NCBI GenBank assembly: GCA_019412865.1
Contig: DXOJ01000366.1
Coordinates: 1-10,851, forward strand
Reading direction: 5' to 3'
From: Bacteroides sp.
Lineage (GTDB): Bacteria; Bacteroidota; Bacteroidia; Bacteroidales; Bacteroidaceae
DNA: 10,851 nt
Shown: piece by piece, positions 1 to 6,981 of the stretch
Layout of the letters: every line of letters begins with the position of its first letter
Numbering within the stretch: position 1 is the first letter of the stretch
Position numbers and translations under genes: made by a program
Notes under the pieces: model-generated
What the model was told of the DNA's origin: nothing
What the model saw: the letters and a program-made list of their open reading frames with translations, nothing else
Database searches by the model: none

Positions 1-632
1 ATATTGAGCAGGAAGAACAGGAGATTTCATGGATTGAACAAGCTGATATTAGTCCGCTGCTCGATGCCATGCCTAAATTGAAAGATCTGAAAATCAAAGG
101 AACCAATAATCTGCGTTTGGGAAAGACTTCACGGCCGGAGTTGCGGTCACTGGAAATTATCAGTGGTGGCCTGCCTACTGAAGTGGTAGAAGATATTCTT
201 GGTTCTGATTTCCCCAATCTGGAAAAACTGATTCTATATGTTGGTGTGGAAGATTATGGATTTGAAGCTGATATTGAGATATTCCGTCCGTTGTTCTCCA
301 AAGAACGTTTCCCGAAGCTGACTTATCTGGGGATCGTCAATTCTGAAGAACAGGACAAGATTGTAGAAATGTTCCTGGAGTCGGATATTCTTCCCCAACT
401 TGAAACAATGGATGTTTCGGCCGGTACTCTCAAAGATGAAGGTGCCCAATTATTGCTGGATAATATGGATAAGATCGCTCATTTGAAGTTTATCAATATG
501 CGCTACAATTATTTGAGCAAGGATATGAAGAAACAGCTGCAGAATCTTCCTATGAAAATAGATATTGCTGAAACTGAAGAGGTGGATGAATATGATGGTG
601 AATTGTGGTATTACCCGATGATTACAGAATAG
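1..632 (+). CDS. STM4015-family leucine-rich-repeat protein (5' end outside window)
   Basis: The reading frame is open from base 3 through the left edge and ends at TAG 630-632, so only the last 209 residues are visible. The protein contains irregular leucine-rich repeats of the type LxxLxI/L: LKDLKIKGTNNLRL, LRSLEIISGGL, LEKLILYVG, LTYLGIVNS, LETMDVSAGTL and LKFINMRYNYL. Helical stretches follow several of them, as in ribonuclease-inhibitor-like LRRs. It ends in an acidic tail with the aromatic string ELWYYPMITE. No signal peptide can be judged because the N-terminus is missing. LRR folds usually bind other proteins, so a target- or partner-recognition role is inferred. The family name rests mainly on context: the four genes that follow correspond in order to STM4014, 4013, 4012 and 4011. 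The next gene starts 3 nt after this stop, so the two are almost certainly co-transcribed. A different cytosolic LRR protein is possible but less likely. Confidence 0.75.
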   Translation, partial: IEQEEQEISWIEQADISPLLDAMPKLKDLKIKGTNNLRLGKTSRPELRSLEIISGGLPTEVVEDILGSDFPNLEKLILYVGVEDYGFEADIEIFRPLFSKERFPKLTYLGIVNSEEQDKIVEMFLESDILPQLETMDVSAGTLKDEGAQLLLDNMDKIAHLKFINMRYNYLSKDMKKQLQNLPMKIDIAETEEVDEYDGELWYYPMITE

Positions 633-635
633 GAG

Positions 636-1646
636 ATGCAGATAATCGTTGTCAGCAACTCTCTGTCCAAACGTATAGAATACTTTATTGAAGCAGGCAA
701 ACACTTGCAGACGGAAGTTCGTTTTATGACTTACGGGGAACTTTTTAACTGCTTGCCGCAATTACGGCAGGCAGTTATCAAACTGGAACCTTGTGTAAGC
801 GATGAAACGGATTTCCAGAAATATGCGCTGTTGAATCAGGCATATAAGGAAACACTGCAACGTTTGGGCGAGATGAGGCTATCTGATGACGTGTCCTTTT
901 TGAATACTCCCCATGCTTTGTTACGTGCTCTTGATAAAAAGGAGACTAAACAAGTGCTGATGGACAGAGGTTTGAAAGTGACTCCGATGTTACCTTCTCC
1001 CCATTCTTTTGATGAGTTGAGAGAGCTTCTTGCCGGTTGCGGTAGAGGATGCTTTTTGAAACCCCGTTACGGTTCGGGGGCGGGAGGCATTATGGCTGTT
1101 CGCTATCAACCCAACCGGAATAAATGGGTAGTCTATACTACCTTGCAACAAGTGGATGGAGTCATTCATAACACCAAACGTATCCACCGTTTGAGTACGG
1201 AAAAAGAGATGATCCCGTTGGCGGAAGCGGTGATGCAAACAGAAGCTATTTTAGAAGAATGGATTCCTAAAGAGCAGTTGCAGGGAGAGAATTATGATCT
1301 CCGGGTAGTGTGCCGGGAATCTGAAATTGATTATATCGTTGTGAGATGCAGTAAAGGAAGCATAACCAATCTGCATCTGAACAATAAGGCACATTGGTGG
1401 AACGAATTGTCTTTGCCGGAAGTAGTGCGGCAACAAATCTATTTTCAGTGTCAGGAAGCGGTTCAATCTTTGGATTTGCAATATGCCGGAGTGGATGTAC
1501 TGATAGAGAGAGGAACAGATATTCCTTATATAATAGAAGTCAACGGACAGGGAGATCATGTGTATCAGGATATGTTTGCTCATAATTCTATTTATATTCA
1601 ACAGATAAAAAACATAAAAAAGAGATATAACCATGCAAATAGATGA
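636..1646 (+). CDS. STM4014-family ATP-grasp protein
   Basis: A 336-residue cytosolic protein with an ATP-grasp fold. Residues 1-90 look like a pre-ATP-grasp Rossmann-like domain (MQIIVVSNSL start). The nucleotide-binding lysine and glycine-rich loop are in FLKPRYGSGAGG (K142, residues 140-151). The hinge-like acidic stretch is ILEEWIP (205-211), followed by YDLRVV (220-225), NLHLNN (245-250), D287 in AGVDVL and the metal-binding pair E301/N303 in IIEVNGQGDH. This order matches the RimK/glutathione-synthetase class, whose members join a carboxylate to an amine or thiol through an acyl-phosphate. The substrate is unknown. ATG 636 follows the upstream stop by 3 nt, and the 3' end overlaps the next gene by 14 nt, consistent with translational coupling. 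ATP-grasp membership is strong; the STM4014 assignment also relies on gene order. Confidence 0.87.
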   Translation: MQIIVVSNSLSKRIEYFIEAGKHLQTEVRFMTYGELFNCLPQLRQAVIKLEPCVSDETDFQKYALLNQAYKETLQRLGEMRLSDDVSFLNTPHALLRALDKKETKQVLMDRGLKVTPMLPSPHSFDELRELLAGCGRGCFLKPRYGSGAGGIMAVRYQPNRNKWVVYTTLQQVDGVIHNTKRIHRLSTEKEMIPLAEAVMQTEAILEEWIPKEQLQGENYDLRVVCRESEIDYIVVRCSKGSITNLHLNNKAHWWNELSLPEVVRQQIYFQCQEAVQSLDLQYAGVDVLIERGTDIPYIIEVNGQGDHVYQDMFAHNSIYIQQIKNIKKRYNHANR

Positions 1647-2487
1647 ACTGCCGGCTGGCGAACAGACCCAAAATCCGAATCTGGATATGAATCAGGTGGT
1701 GGGTACTCATGATATATTGATGCTTTGCTTTGATACCTTGCGTTATGATGTCAGCAAGGAGGAAGAAGAGGCAGGAAGAACACCGGTACTGAACAGTCAC
1801 GGAGGAGAATGGGAAAAAAGACATGCGCCGGGAAATTTTACTTACCCGTCTCATTTTGCCATCTTTGCAGGATTTCTGCCTTCTCCGGCGGAACCTCATT
1901 CGCTACGCAGCCGTAAGTGGTTGTTTTTCCCTGTGCAAGCTGGTACGGGACGTATTCCGCCTGCGGGAAGTTATCCGTTTACGGAAGCAACTTTTGTGCA
2001 AAGCCTTGCCAATGTAGGTTATGAAACGATTTGTATAGGAGGGGTGAACTTCTTCAGCAAGCGTAATGAACTGGGGCGTGTGTTTCCCGGTTACTTTACT
2101 AAAAGTTATTGGCTGCCGACCTTTGGATGCACGGCACCCGATAGTACTGAAAAACAAATTGATTTTGCATTGAAGAAACTCGAAAACTATCCGGAGGACA
2201 AACGGATTTTTATGTATATCAATTTTTCTGCTATTCATTATCCGAACTGTCATTATGTGGAAGGCAAAATGAAGGATGATAAGGAATCACACGCTGCCGC
2301 GCTGCAATATGTCGACAGTCAGCTACCCCGTTTATTTCAGGCCTTTCAGAAGCGGGGAAATACGCTGGTGATTGCTCTTTCCGATCATGGCACTTGCTAT
2401 GGAGAGGATGGATATGAATATCATTGCATATCTCACGAAACGGTTTATACAGTCCCTTACAAACACTTTATTTTAACGAAAAAATGA
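1633..2487 (+). CDS. STM4013/SEN3800-family hydrolase (alkaline phosphatase/sulfatase superfamily)
   Basis: A 284-residue soluble protein with the core motifs of the alkaline-phosphatase superfamily. The first metal-ligand motif is ILMLCFDTLRYD (D34, D39). The nucleophile loop is FTYPSHFAIFAG, with T70 at the position of Cys/Ser in the sulfatase C/S-x-P-S-R motif. HYP lies at 202-204. The second metal site is LSDHG (D251, H252), with H264 and H268 downstream. Threonine as nucleophile, as in LtaS-type phosphotransferases, argues for phosphate-ester chemistry rather than formylglycine-dependent sulfatase activity; this is inference. No signal peptide is visible, so it should be cytosolic, unlike most Bacteroides sulfatases. 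At about 280 residues it is much shorter than classical sulfatases. ATG 1633 overlaps the previous gene by 14 nt; an in-frame ATG at 1687 (M19), just before the conserved VVGTHDIL stretch, is an alternative start. The stop overlaps the next ATG (ATGA, 2484-2487). Confidence 0.86.
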   Translation: MQIDELPAGEQTQNPNLDMNQVVGTHDILMLCFDTLRYDVSKEEEEAGRTPVLNSHGGEWEKRHAPGNFTYPSHFAIFAGFLPSPAEPHSLRSRKWLFFPVQAGTGRIPPAGSYPFTEATFVQSLANVGYETICIGGVNFFSKRNELGRVFPGYFTKSYWLPTFGCTAPDSTEKQIDFALKKLENYPEDKRIFMYINFSAIHYPNCHYVEGKMKDDKESHAAALQYVDSQLPRLFQAFQKRGNTLVIALSDHGTCYGEDGYEYHCISHETVYTVPYKHFILTKK

Positions 2488-3761
2488 ATCAACCGCTACC
2501 ACGATATGTAGACTATATGTATAGTTATCCACATAAAACTGCTTATCGTTCTTTTCCGTCCCCGGTTTCGCTGGTTCCTTACCTGAAACAGGTGGAAGGA
2601 CAGAAAGCATCGCTTTATTTCCATATTCCTTTTTGTAGTCATAAATGTGGATATTGCAACCTGTTTTCTCTGCAAACAAATCGTGCGGATTATATCGCAA
2701 CTTATTTGGAAACTCTTCACAAGCAGGCGCAACAGTTGTCTCCACTCACTACCGGACTGGCATTTGATAGTTTCGCCATTGGAGGAGGCACACCGTTGCT
2801 CCTCACTGTTCCTCAACTGGAATACTTACTGGATACAGCTGCCTTATTCGGAGTGCATCCTTCACATACCTTTACTTCCGTAGAAACATCGCCGGAATAT
2901 GCCGATCCTGCCCGTTTGGACTTATTGAAGCAAGCAGGAGTGGCTCGTGTGAGTATTGGCGTACAGAGTTTCCTTGACGAAGATTTAACTGCTTTGAAAA
3001 GACGTCCCCGGCGAGACATGATTAATCAGGCGCTGGAGGCTATTCGGAAGAGACAATTCCCGTTTTTTAATATTGATTTGATTTACGGAATCAGAGGACA
3101 AACTGTGGCCAGCTTTCTTTATTCATTGGAACAGGCTCTTCTGTTTCAGCCTAACGAACTCTTTATCTATCCGCTATATGTGCGACCGGGAACGGCTATC
3201 ACAGAGCGGGAATCCGATGATGTCTGTTTTCAGATGTATTGTGCCGCTTGTGATTTGTTGAAAGACAGAGGCTTTCTACAAACTTCGATGCGACGTTTTA
3301 TTCATCATCCGTCTACTGATGCGGAAATCTCATGTGGGGATGAAGTGATGCTGTCGTGTGGCTCCGGCGGACGCAGTTACCTGGGTAATTTGCATTATGC
3401 CACCCGGTATACTGTTTGCCAGCGTTGTATTGCCGGAGAGATAGATGATTATATGGGCACTACTGATTTTACAGTGGCTCGTAATGGATTTATTCTTTCT
3501 CAGGAAGAACGGCGACAACGTTTCATCATTAAAAATCTGATGTATTATATGGGGCTTGATAAGGCCGAATATGAGCGTCGTTTTGGAGAATCACCGGATA
3601 ATGTGCCGTTGTTTCGACAGTTAGCTGAACGGCAATGGATAGAAAATACGGATAACGGTCGTGTTTGTCTGACTTCCGAAGGAATGGCATACTCCGATTA
3701 TATTGGTCAGTTGTTCATTACTCCTGAAATAAGAGAACTGATGGAAACTTATTCTTATTGA
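2484..3761 (+). CDS. STM4012-family radical SAM protein (HemN/HemW-like)
   Basis: A 425-residue HemN-like radical SAM protein. The [4Fe-4S]/SAM motif is CSHKCGYC (C51, C55, C58) in the HemN/HemW context YFHIPFC, followed by GGGTP (100-104), VETSPEYAD (133-141), RVSIGVQSF (155-163) and IDLIYGIRGQT (197-207). A C-terminal winged-helix-like region runs from about 340 to 425. These are family-typical coproporphyrinogen-dehydrogenase-like features, but the protein belongs to a separate cluster-associated branch, so a haem-pathway role should not be assumed. HemN relatives also include class C radical SAM methylases. ATG 2484 overlaps the upstream stop in an ATGA junction, which decides the start; the frame could be extended to a TTG at 2424, but that would overlap the hydrolase gene by 64 bases. 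Additional cysteines C284, C292, C312 and C315 in the C-terminal half could be structural. Confidence 0.9.
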   Translation: MNQPLPRYVDYMYSYPHKTAYRSFPSPVSLVPYLKQVEGQKASLYFHIPFCSHKCGYCNLFSLQTNRADYIATYLETLHKQAQQLSPLTTGLAFDSFAIGGGTPLLLTVPQLEYLLDTAALFGVHPSHTFTSVETSPEYADPARLDLLKQAGVARVSIGVQSFLDEDLTALKRRPRRDMINQALEAIRKRQFPFFNIDLIYGIRGQTVASFLYSLEQALLFQPNELFIYPLYVRPGTAITERESDDVCFQMYCAACDLLKDRGFLQTSMRRFIHHPSTDAEISCGDEVMLSCGSGGRSYLGNLHYATRYTVCQRCIAGEIDDYMGTTDFTVARNGFILSQEERRQRFIIKNLMYYMGLDKAEYERRFGESPDNVPLFRQLAERQWIENTDNGRVCLTSEGMAYSDYIGQLFITPEIRELMETYSY

Positions 3762-3772
3762 ACGAAATAGAA

Positions 3773-5338
3773 ATGGAAAACGAAAGCTCTTTACTTTCCT
3801 TCAGGCATATGTATTATCGCGGTAAATTGAATAGCTGCAACTATACCTGTTCTTATTGCCCTTTCGGCAAGAAGTCGCATCTGGCAGATACAACACAGGA
3901 TGAACAGGCATGGAATCGTTTTATAGCAGCTATTGAACAATGGAAAGGGGAGCCGTTGCAGCTATTTATTATTCCTTACGGTGAAGCGTTGATCTATCGT
4001 TATTATCGGAAAGGAATGATGCATTTGGCGGCATTGCCACAGGTGTCCGGAATTTCCTGTCAGACTAACCTTTCTTTTCCGGCTAAACACTGGCTTGATG
4101 AGATTTGTGTGGCTCCCACTGTGATAAGTAAGATAAGGCTTTGGGCTAGTTTTCATCCTGAGATGACTTCGGTAGAGAAATTTGCACATCAGATTCATAT
4201 ACTCCATCATGCGGGAATACAGGTATGTGCCGGAGCGGTAGGAAATCCCTCTGCAAAGGCTGTACTTAATGATTTACGGAATGCTCTTTTACCGGATATT
4301 TATTTATTCATTAATGCTATGCAAGGGTTAAGGGCACCATTAAGTCAGGAAGATATTCAGTTTTTCAGTCAACTGGATAATCTTTTTGAGTATGACTTGA
4401 AGAATGCTCCGGCACAATGGGAAGTTTGTGCAGGAGGAAGGAATAATTGTTTTATCGATTGGAAAGGGGATATGTATGCTTGTCCCCGAAGCCGGGTGAG
4501 GATAGGTAATTTTTATCAAGGTGATGGAGCTGTTGTGCCGTTATCTTGCAAGAGGAAGGTTTGTGACTGTTATATTGCATTTAGTAACCTGAACAATCAC
4601 CCTTTACATCGAATAATGGGAGAAGGGGCGTTCTGGCGAATACCGGACAAGCCACTTATTACGACTGTTTTCTTCGATGTGGATGGAACACTGACTGATT
4701 CACAGGGAAAAGTTCCAGAAAGTTATGCTAACGCTTTGCGATATATGGCACAGTCCGTTTCCTTATATCTTGCCACTTCTCTGTCGATGGAGCAGGCGAA
4801 GAAAAAGCTGGGAAAGGCTCTTTTCGATTTATTCAGAGGAGGAGTGTTTGCAGATGGAGGTTTATTATCTTATTCGGGGCAGATTAAGTGTTTGCCGGTG
4901 AAAGTATATCCGGAGGTAAATGGAGAATCGTCAAAAGTTACTATTCATAGTTATGAAGGAGTGGTTTACAAGTATAGTATATTGGTACGTGATAAAGAAC
5001 AGAGAGAAGCTATTCTTACCCGGTTGAAAGAAAATCCCTGCCAGGTCTTTCATAAAGCTCCGCTGATAACAGTCATTCATCCTGAAGCGAGTAAAAAAGA
5101 GGGGGTACTTCAGTTATGTAAGGCTTTGGGTTTAGCTTCTGAACACACTTTAGTTGTAGGAAATTCGTTAAAGGACTGGCCGATGATGTCTGTGGTTTCT
5201 CATTCTTGTGCCGTAATGAATGCGGAACCCTTATTAAAAGAACGCGCACGTTATACGCTGAATCCGGATCGGTTGGCAGCTTTCTTTCGTTTTTCTAACG
5301 GAGATCCTATAGACCAAACCTCGTCTGATAATAGTTGA
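3773..5338 (+). CDS. STM4011-family radical SAM protein fused to a C-terminal HAD phosphatase-like domain
   Basis: This single 521-residue frame holds two domains. Residues 1-290 form a radical SAM domain with CNYTCSYC (C22, C26, C29). A later cysteine set (C219, C226, C237, C259, C264, C266) resembles a SPASM-type auxiliary Fe-S region and includes FIDWKGDMYACPRSRVRIGNF. Residues from about 295 form a HAD-superfamily, Cof/IIB-like domain. Its motif I is FFDVDGTLTD (nucleophile D302, acid/base D304), motif II is LATS (T335), the motif III lysine is in ASKKEG (K441 or K442), and motif IV is GNSLKD (residues 463-468) in place of the usual GDxxND. The join lies in ordinary continuous coding sequence with no stop, so it is a true fusion in this sequence. 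ATG 3773 lies 11 nt after the previous stop. A TTG at 3758 would add five residues and overlap that stop, and cannot be excluded. Substrate unknown; a radical modification followed by dephosphorylation is inferred. Confidence 0.86.
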   Translation: MENESSLLSFRHMYYRGKLNSCNYTCSYCPFGKKSHLADTTQDEQAWNRFIAAIEQWKGEPLQLFIIPYGEALIYRYYRKGMMHLAALPQVSGISCQTNLSFPAKHWLDEICVAPTVISKIRLWASFHPEMTSVEKFAHQIHILHHAGIQVCAGAVGNPSAKAVLNDLRNALLPDIYLFINAMQGLRAPLSQEDIQFFSQLDNLFEYDLKNAPAQWEVCAGGRNNCFIDWKGDMYACPRSRVRIGNFYQGDGAVVPLSCKRKVCDCYIAFSNLNNHPLHRIMGEGAFWRIPDKPLITTVFFDVDGTLTDSQGKVPESYANALRYMAQSVSLYLATSLSMEQAKKKLGKALFDLFRGGVFADGGLLSYSGQIKCLPVKVYPEVNGESSKVTIHSYEGVVYKYSILVRDKEQREAILTRLKENPCQVFHKAPLITVIHPEASKKEGVLQLCKALGLASEHTLVVGNSLKDWPMMSVVSHSCAVMNAEPLLKERARYTLNPDRLAAFFRFSNGDPIDQTSSDNS

Positions 5339-5394
5339 TATATAGCTAGTTACATCTTCATAGGAAAATAAAAACCGGTTAAAATTTGGTAATT

Positions 5395-5530
5395 ATGAAA
5401 ACAAAGCCCATATTTGCAGCCCTGAAATAGGGACAGGCATAAAAATCCTCATCGGAGGGTGCTATAATAATAATTATAGTGCTGGATAAGATGAATGGTG
5501 CAAATCATTCGCTTGTCCGGCACTTTTTTT
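5395..5530 (+). promoter_or_regulatory. Candidate structured leader upstream of the MATE gene
   Basis: The 237-nt gap 5339-5575 has no long gene but is rich in foldable sequence. On the + strand I see CCCT/AGGG (5420-5423 with 5429-5432), a six-pair stem ATCCTC/GAGGGT with ATCG loop (5445-5460, one G-U pair), CTATAAT/ATTATAG (5462-5468 with 5473-5479, loop AATA) and then the intrinsic terminator at 5478-5530. The third hairpin shares bases 5478-5480 with the terminator stem, so the two would compete slightly. An eleven-codon frame, MKTKPIFAALK, spans 5395-5430. I could not match this to a riboswitch class I know, and no convincing promoter is visible between the terminator and the MATE start. 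The region may therefore be an attenuator leader, or simply the end of the upstream operon. Confidence 0.35.
5478..5530 (+). terminator. Rho-independent terminator-like hairpin with T7 tail
   Basis: AGTGCTGGATAAG (5478-5490) pairs with CTTGTCCGGCACT (5512-5524), giving 13 pairs with two G-U wobbles. An inner GAATG/CATTC stem (5493-5497 with 5506-5510) closes an 8-nt loop, and a run of seven T follows directly at 5524-5530. It lies 140 nt after the radical SAM-HAD stop and 45 nt before the MATE start. It can end the five-gene operon, or act as a conditional terminator in a MATE leader. Confidence 0.8.
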
Positions 5531-5575
5531 ATGTTGTAACAAAATAAGATAAAGAGGAAAAGTATCGAAGAAACT

Positions 5576-6941
5576 ATGAAAGAGTTAGATTTGACACAAG
5601 GAAGCGTACCGAAGGTATTGTTGCAGTTTGCAGTACCTTTTCTGATTGCCAATGTGCTCCAGGCACTTTATGGTGGGGCTGACCTTTTCGTTGTCGGACA
5701 ATATGATGATTCGGCAAGTGTGGCAGCCGTAGCTATTGGTAGTCAGGTGATGCAGACAATAACAGGTATTATTCTGGGTATTACTACCGGGACAACAGTG
5801 CTGATTGCTATTGCTACCGGAGCTAAAGACAATCGACAAAGTAGCTTTTACTATCGGGTCTTCCGTATGGTTGTTTTCAATAACCGGCGTAGTGCTAACT
5901 TTGGTCATGGTGCTTTTTCATAGTCGGATAGCAGAACTGATGCATACTCCCGTCGAAGCGATGGCAGATACGAAAAGCTATATTTTGGTATGCTCTCTGG
6001 GTATTCTGTTTATAGTAGGATATAATGTTGTATGTGGTATTTTGCGTGGATTGGGTGATTCTAAAACACCGCTTTATTTTGTCGGACTGGCATGTGTGAT
6101 AAATATAGTGCTTGATTTTATATTGGTCGGTTATTTCCATTGGGGGGCTACGGGAGCGGCTATTGCTACTGTAACCGCACAAGGCGTCAGTTTTGGGATA
6201 GCGCTTTGGTTCTTATACCGGCACGGATTCCATTTTGATTTTTCACGGAAAGATATTCGATTGAACCGGAATCTGTCTAAAAAGATCTTGGTGTTAGGAG
6301 CACCTATTGCTTTGCAGGATGCTTTAATCAATGTTTCTTTTCTGATTATCACTGTCATTGTCAATCAGATGGGAGTCATTGCATCTGCTTCCCTGGGTGT
6401 TGTTGAGAAAATCATCGTGTTTGCTATGCTGCCTCCGATGGCTATATCATCGGCTGTGGCAACCATGACTGCACAGAACTATGGAGCGGGACTTATCAAG
6501 AGAATGAATAAATGTCTGGCTTCGGGGATTGGGATTGCTCTTGTTTTCGGTGTGTCGGTTTGCGTGTATTCGCAATTCCTGCCGGAGACTCTTACTGCTT
6601 TCTTTACGAAAGATGCTGCTGTGGTGGCAATGGCGGCAGATTATTTGCGAGGGTATAGCATCGACTGCATCGTGGTTAGTTTCGTGTTCTGCATTAATTC
6701 TTATTTCAGCGGACAAGGAAACTCGTTATTCCCGATGATTCACAGTCTGATAGCCACTTTCCTGTTCCGTATACCGTTGTCATACTGGTTCAGCCAGATA
6801 GATAGCTCGTCGCTGTTTATCATGGGATTTGCTCCACCCATTTCAACGGTCGTTTCATTATTGATCTGTATCTGGTATTTACGATATACCCAAAGGAAAT
6901 TATATTTGAGTGGCACAATGATGCCTGCTATGTCGAATTAG
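5576..6941 (+). pseudogene. MATE-family multidrug/Na+ efflux transporter, interrupted by a frameshift
   Basis: Two overlapping frames together encode one MATE antiporter. The first starts at ATG 5576 (MKELDLTQGSVPKVLLQFAVPFLIANVLQALYGG split by conserved MATE features such as VGQYDDSASVAAVAIGSQ) and runs correctly through TGAKDNR (R87, codon 5834-5836). The family sequence then continues in the next frame from AAA 5838: KVAFTIGSSVWLF, later GILRGLGDSKTPLYF and TAQNYGAG. Removing the single C at 5837 restores one frame of 454 residues, the usual MATE length with about 12 membrane segments. As written, translation continues out of frame to a stop at 5923, giving a 115-residue product with only the first few helices. 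It may be a real inactivating mutation or a sequencing error. MATE proteins expel cationic drugs using Na+ or H+ gradients. The Crp/Fnr-type gene 40 nt downstream may be co-transcribed. Confidence 0.85.
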
Positions 6942-6981
6942 GTGTTTTTAAGTGACATATATTAACTAAAATCTATTTTGT

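Noticed and set aside
2424..2483. Upstream TTG extension of the HemN-like radical SAM gene
   Set aside because: It would overlap the hydrolase gene by 64 bases, and the added residues are the hydrolase sequence in another frame; the ATGA junction at 2484 is a better start.
2484..3761. Calling this gene HemN or HemW (haem pathway or haem chaperone)
   Set aside because: The radical SAM motif is HemN-like, but the gene lies inside the STM4011-4015 cluster with no haem gene nearby.
5395..5530. Known riboswitch (cobalamin, TPP, yybP-ykoY, preQ1)
   Set aside because: None of the core consensus segments of these classes could be found in order.
5834..5840. Programmed +1 frameshift in the MATE gene
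   Set aside because: No stop codon or recognised slippery/stimulatory arrangement sits at CGA-C-AAA; a plain mutation or sequencing error is simpler.
5805..6941. A separate complete membrane protein starting at TTG 5805
   Set aside because: It is the rest of the frameshifted MATE gene; the first residues are out-of-frame sequence of the upstream part.
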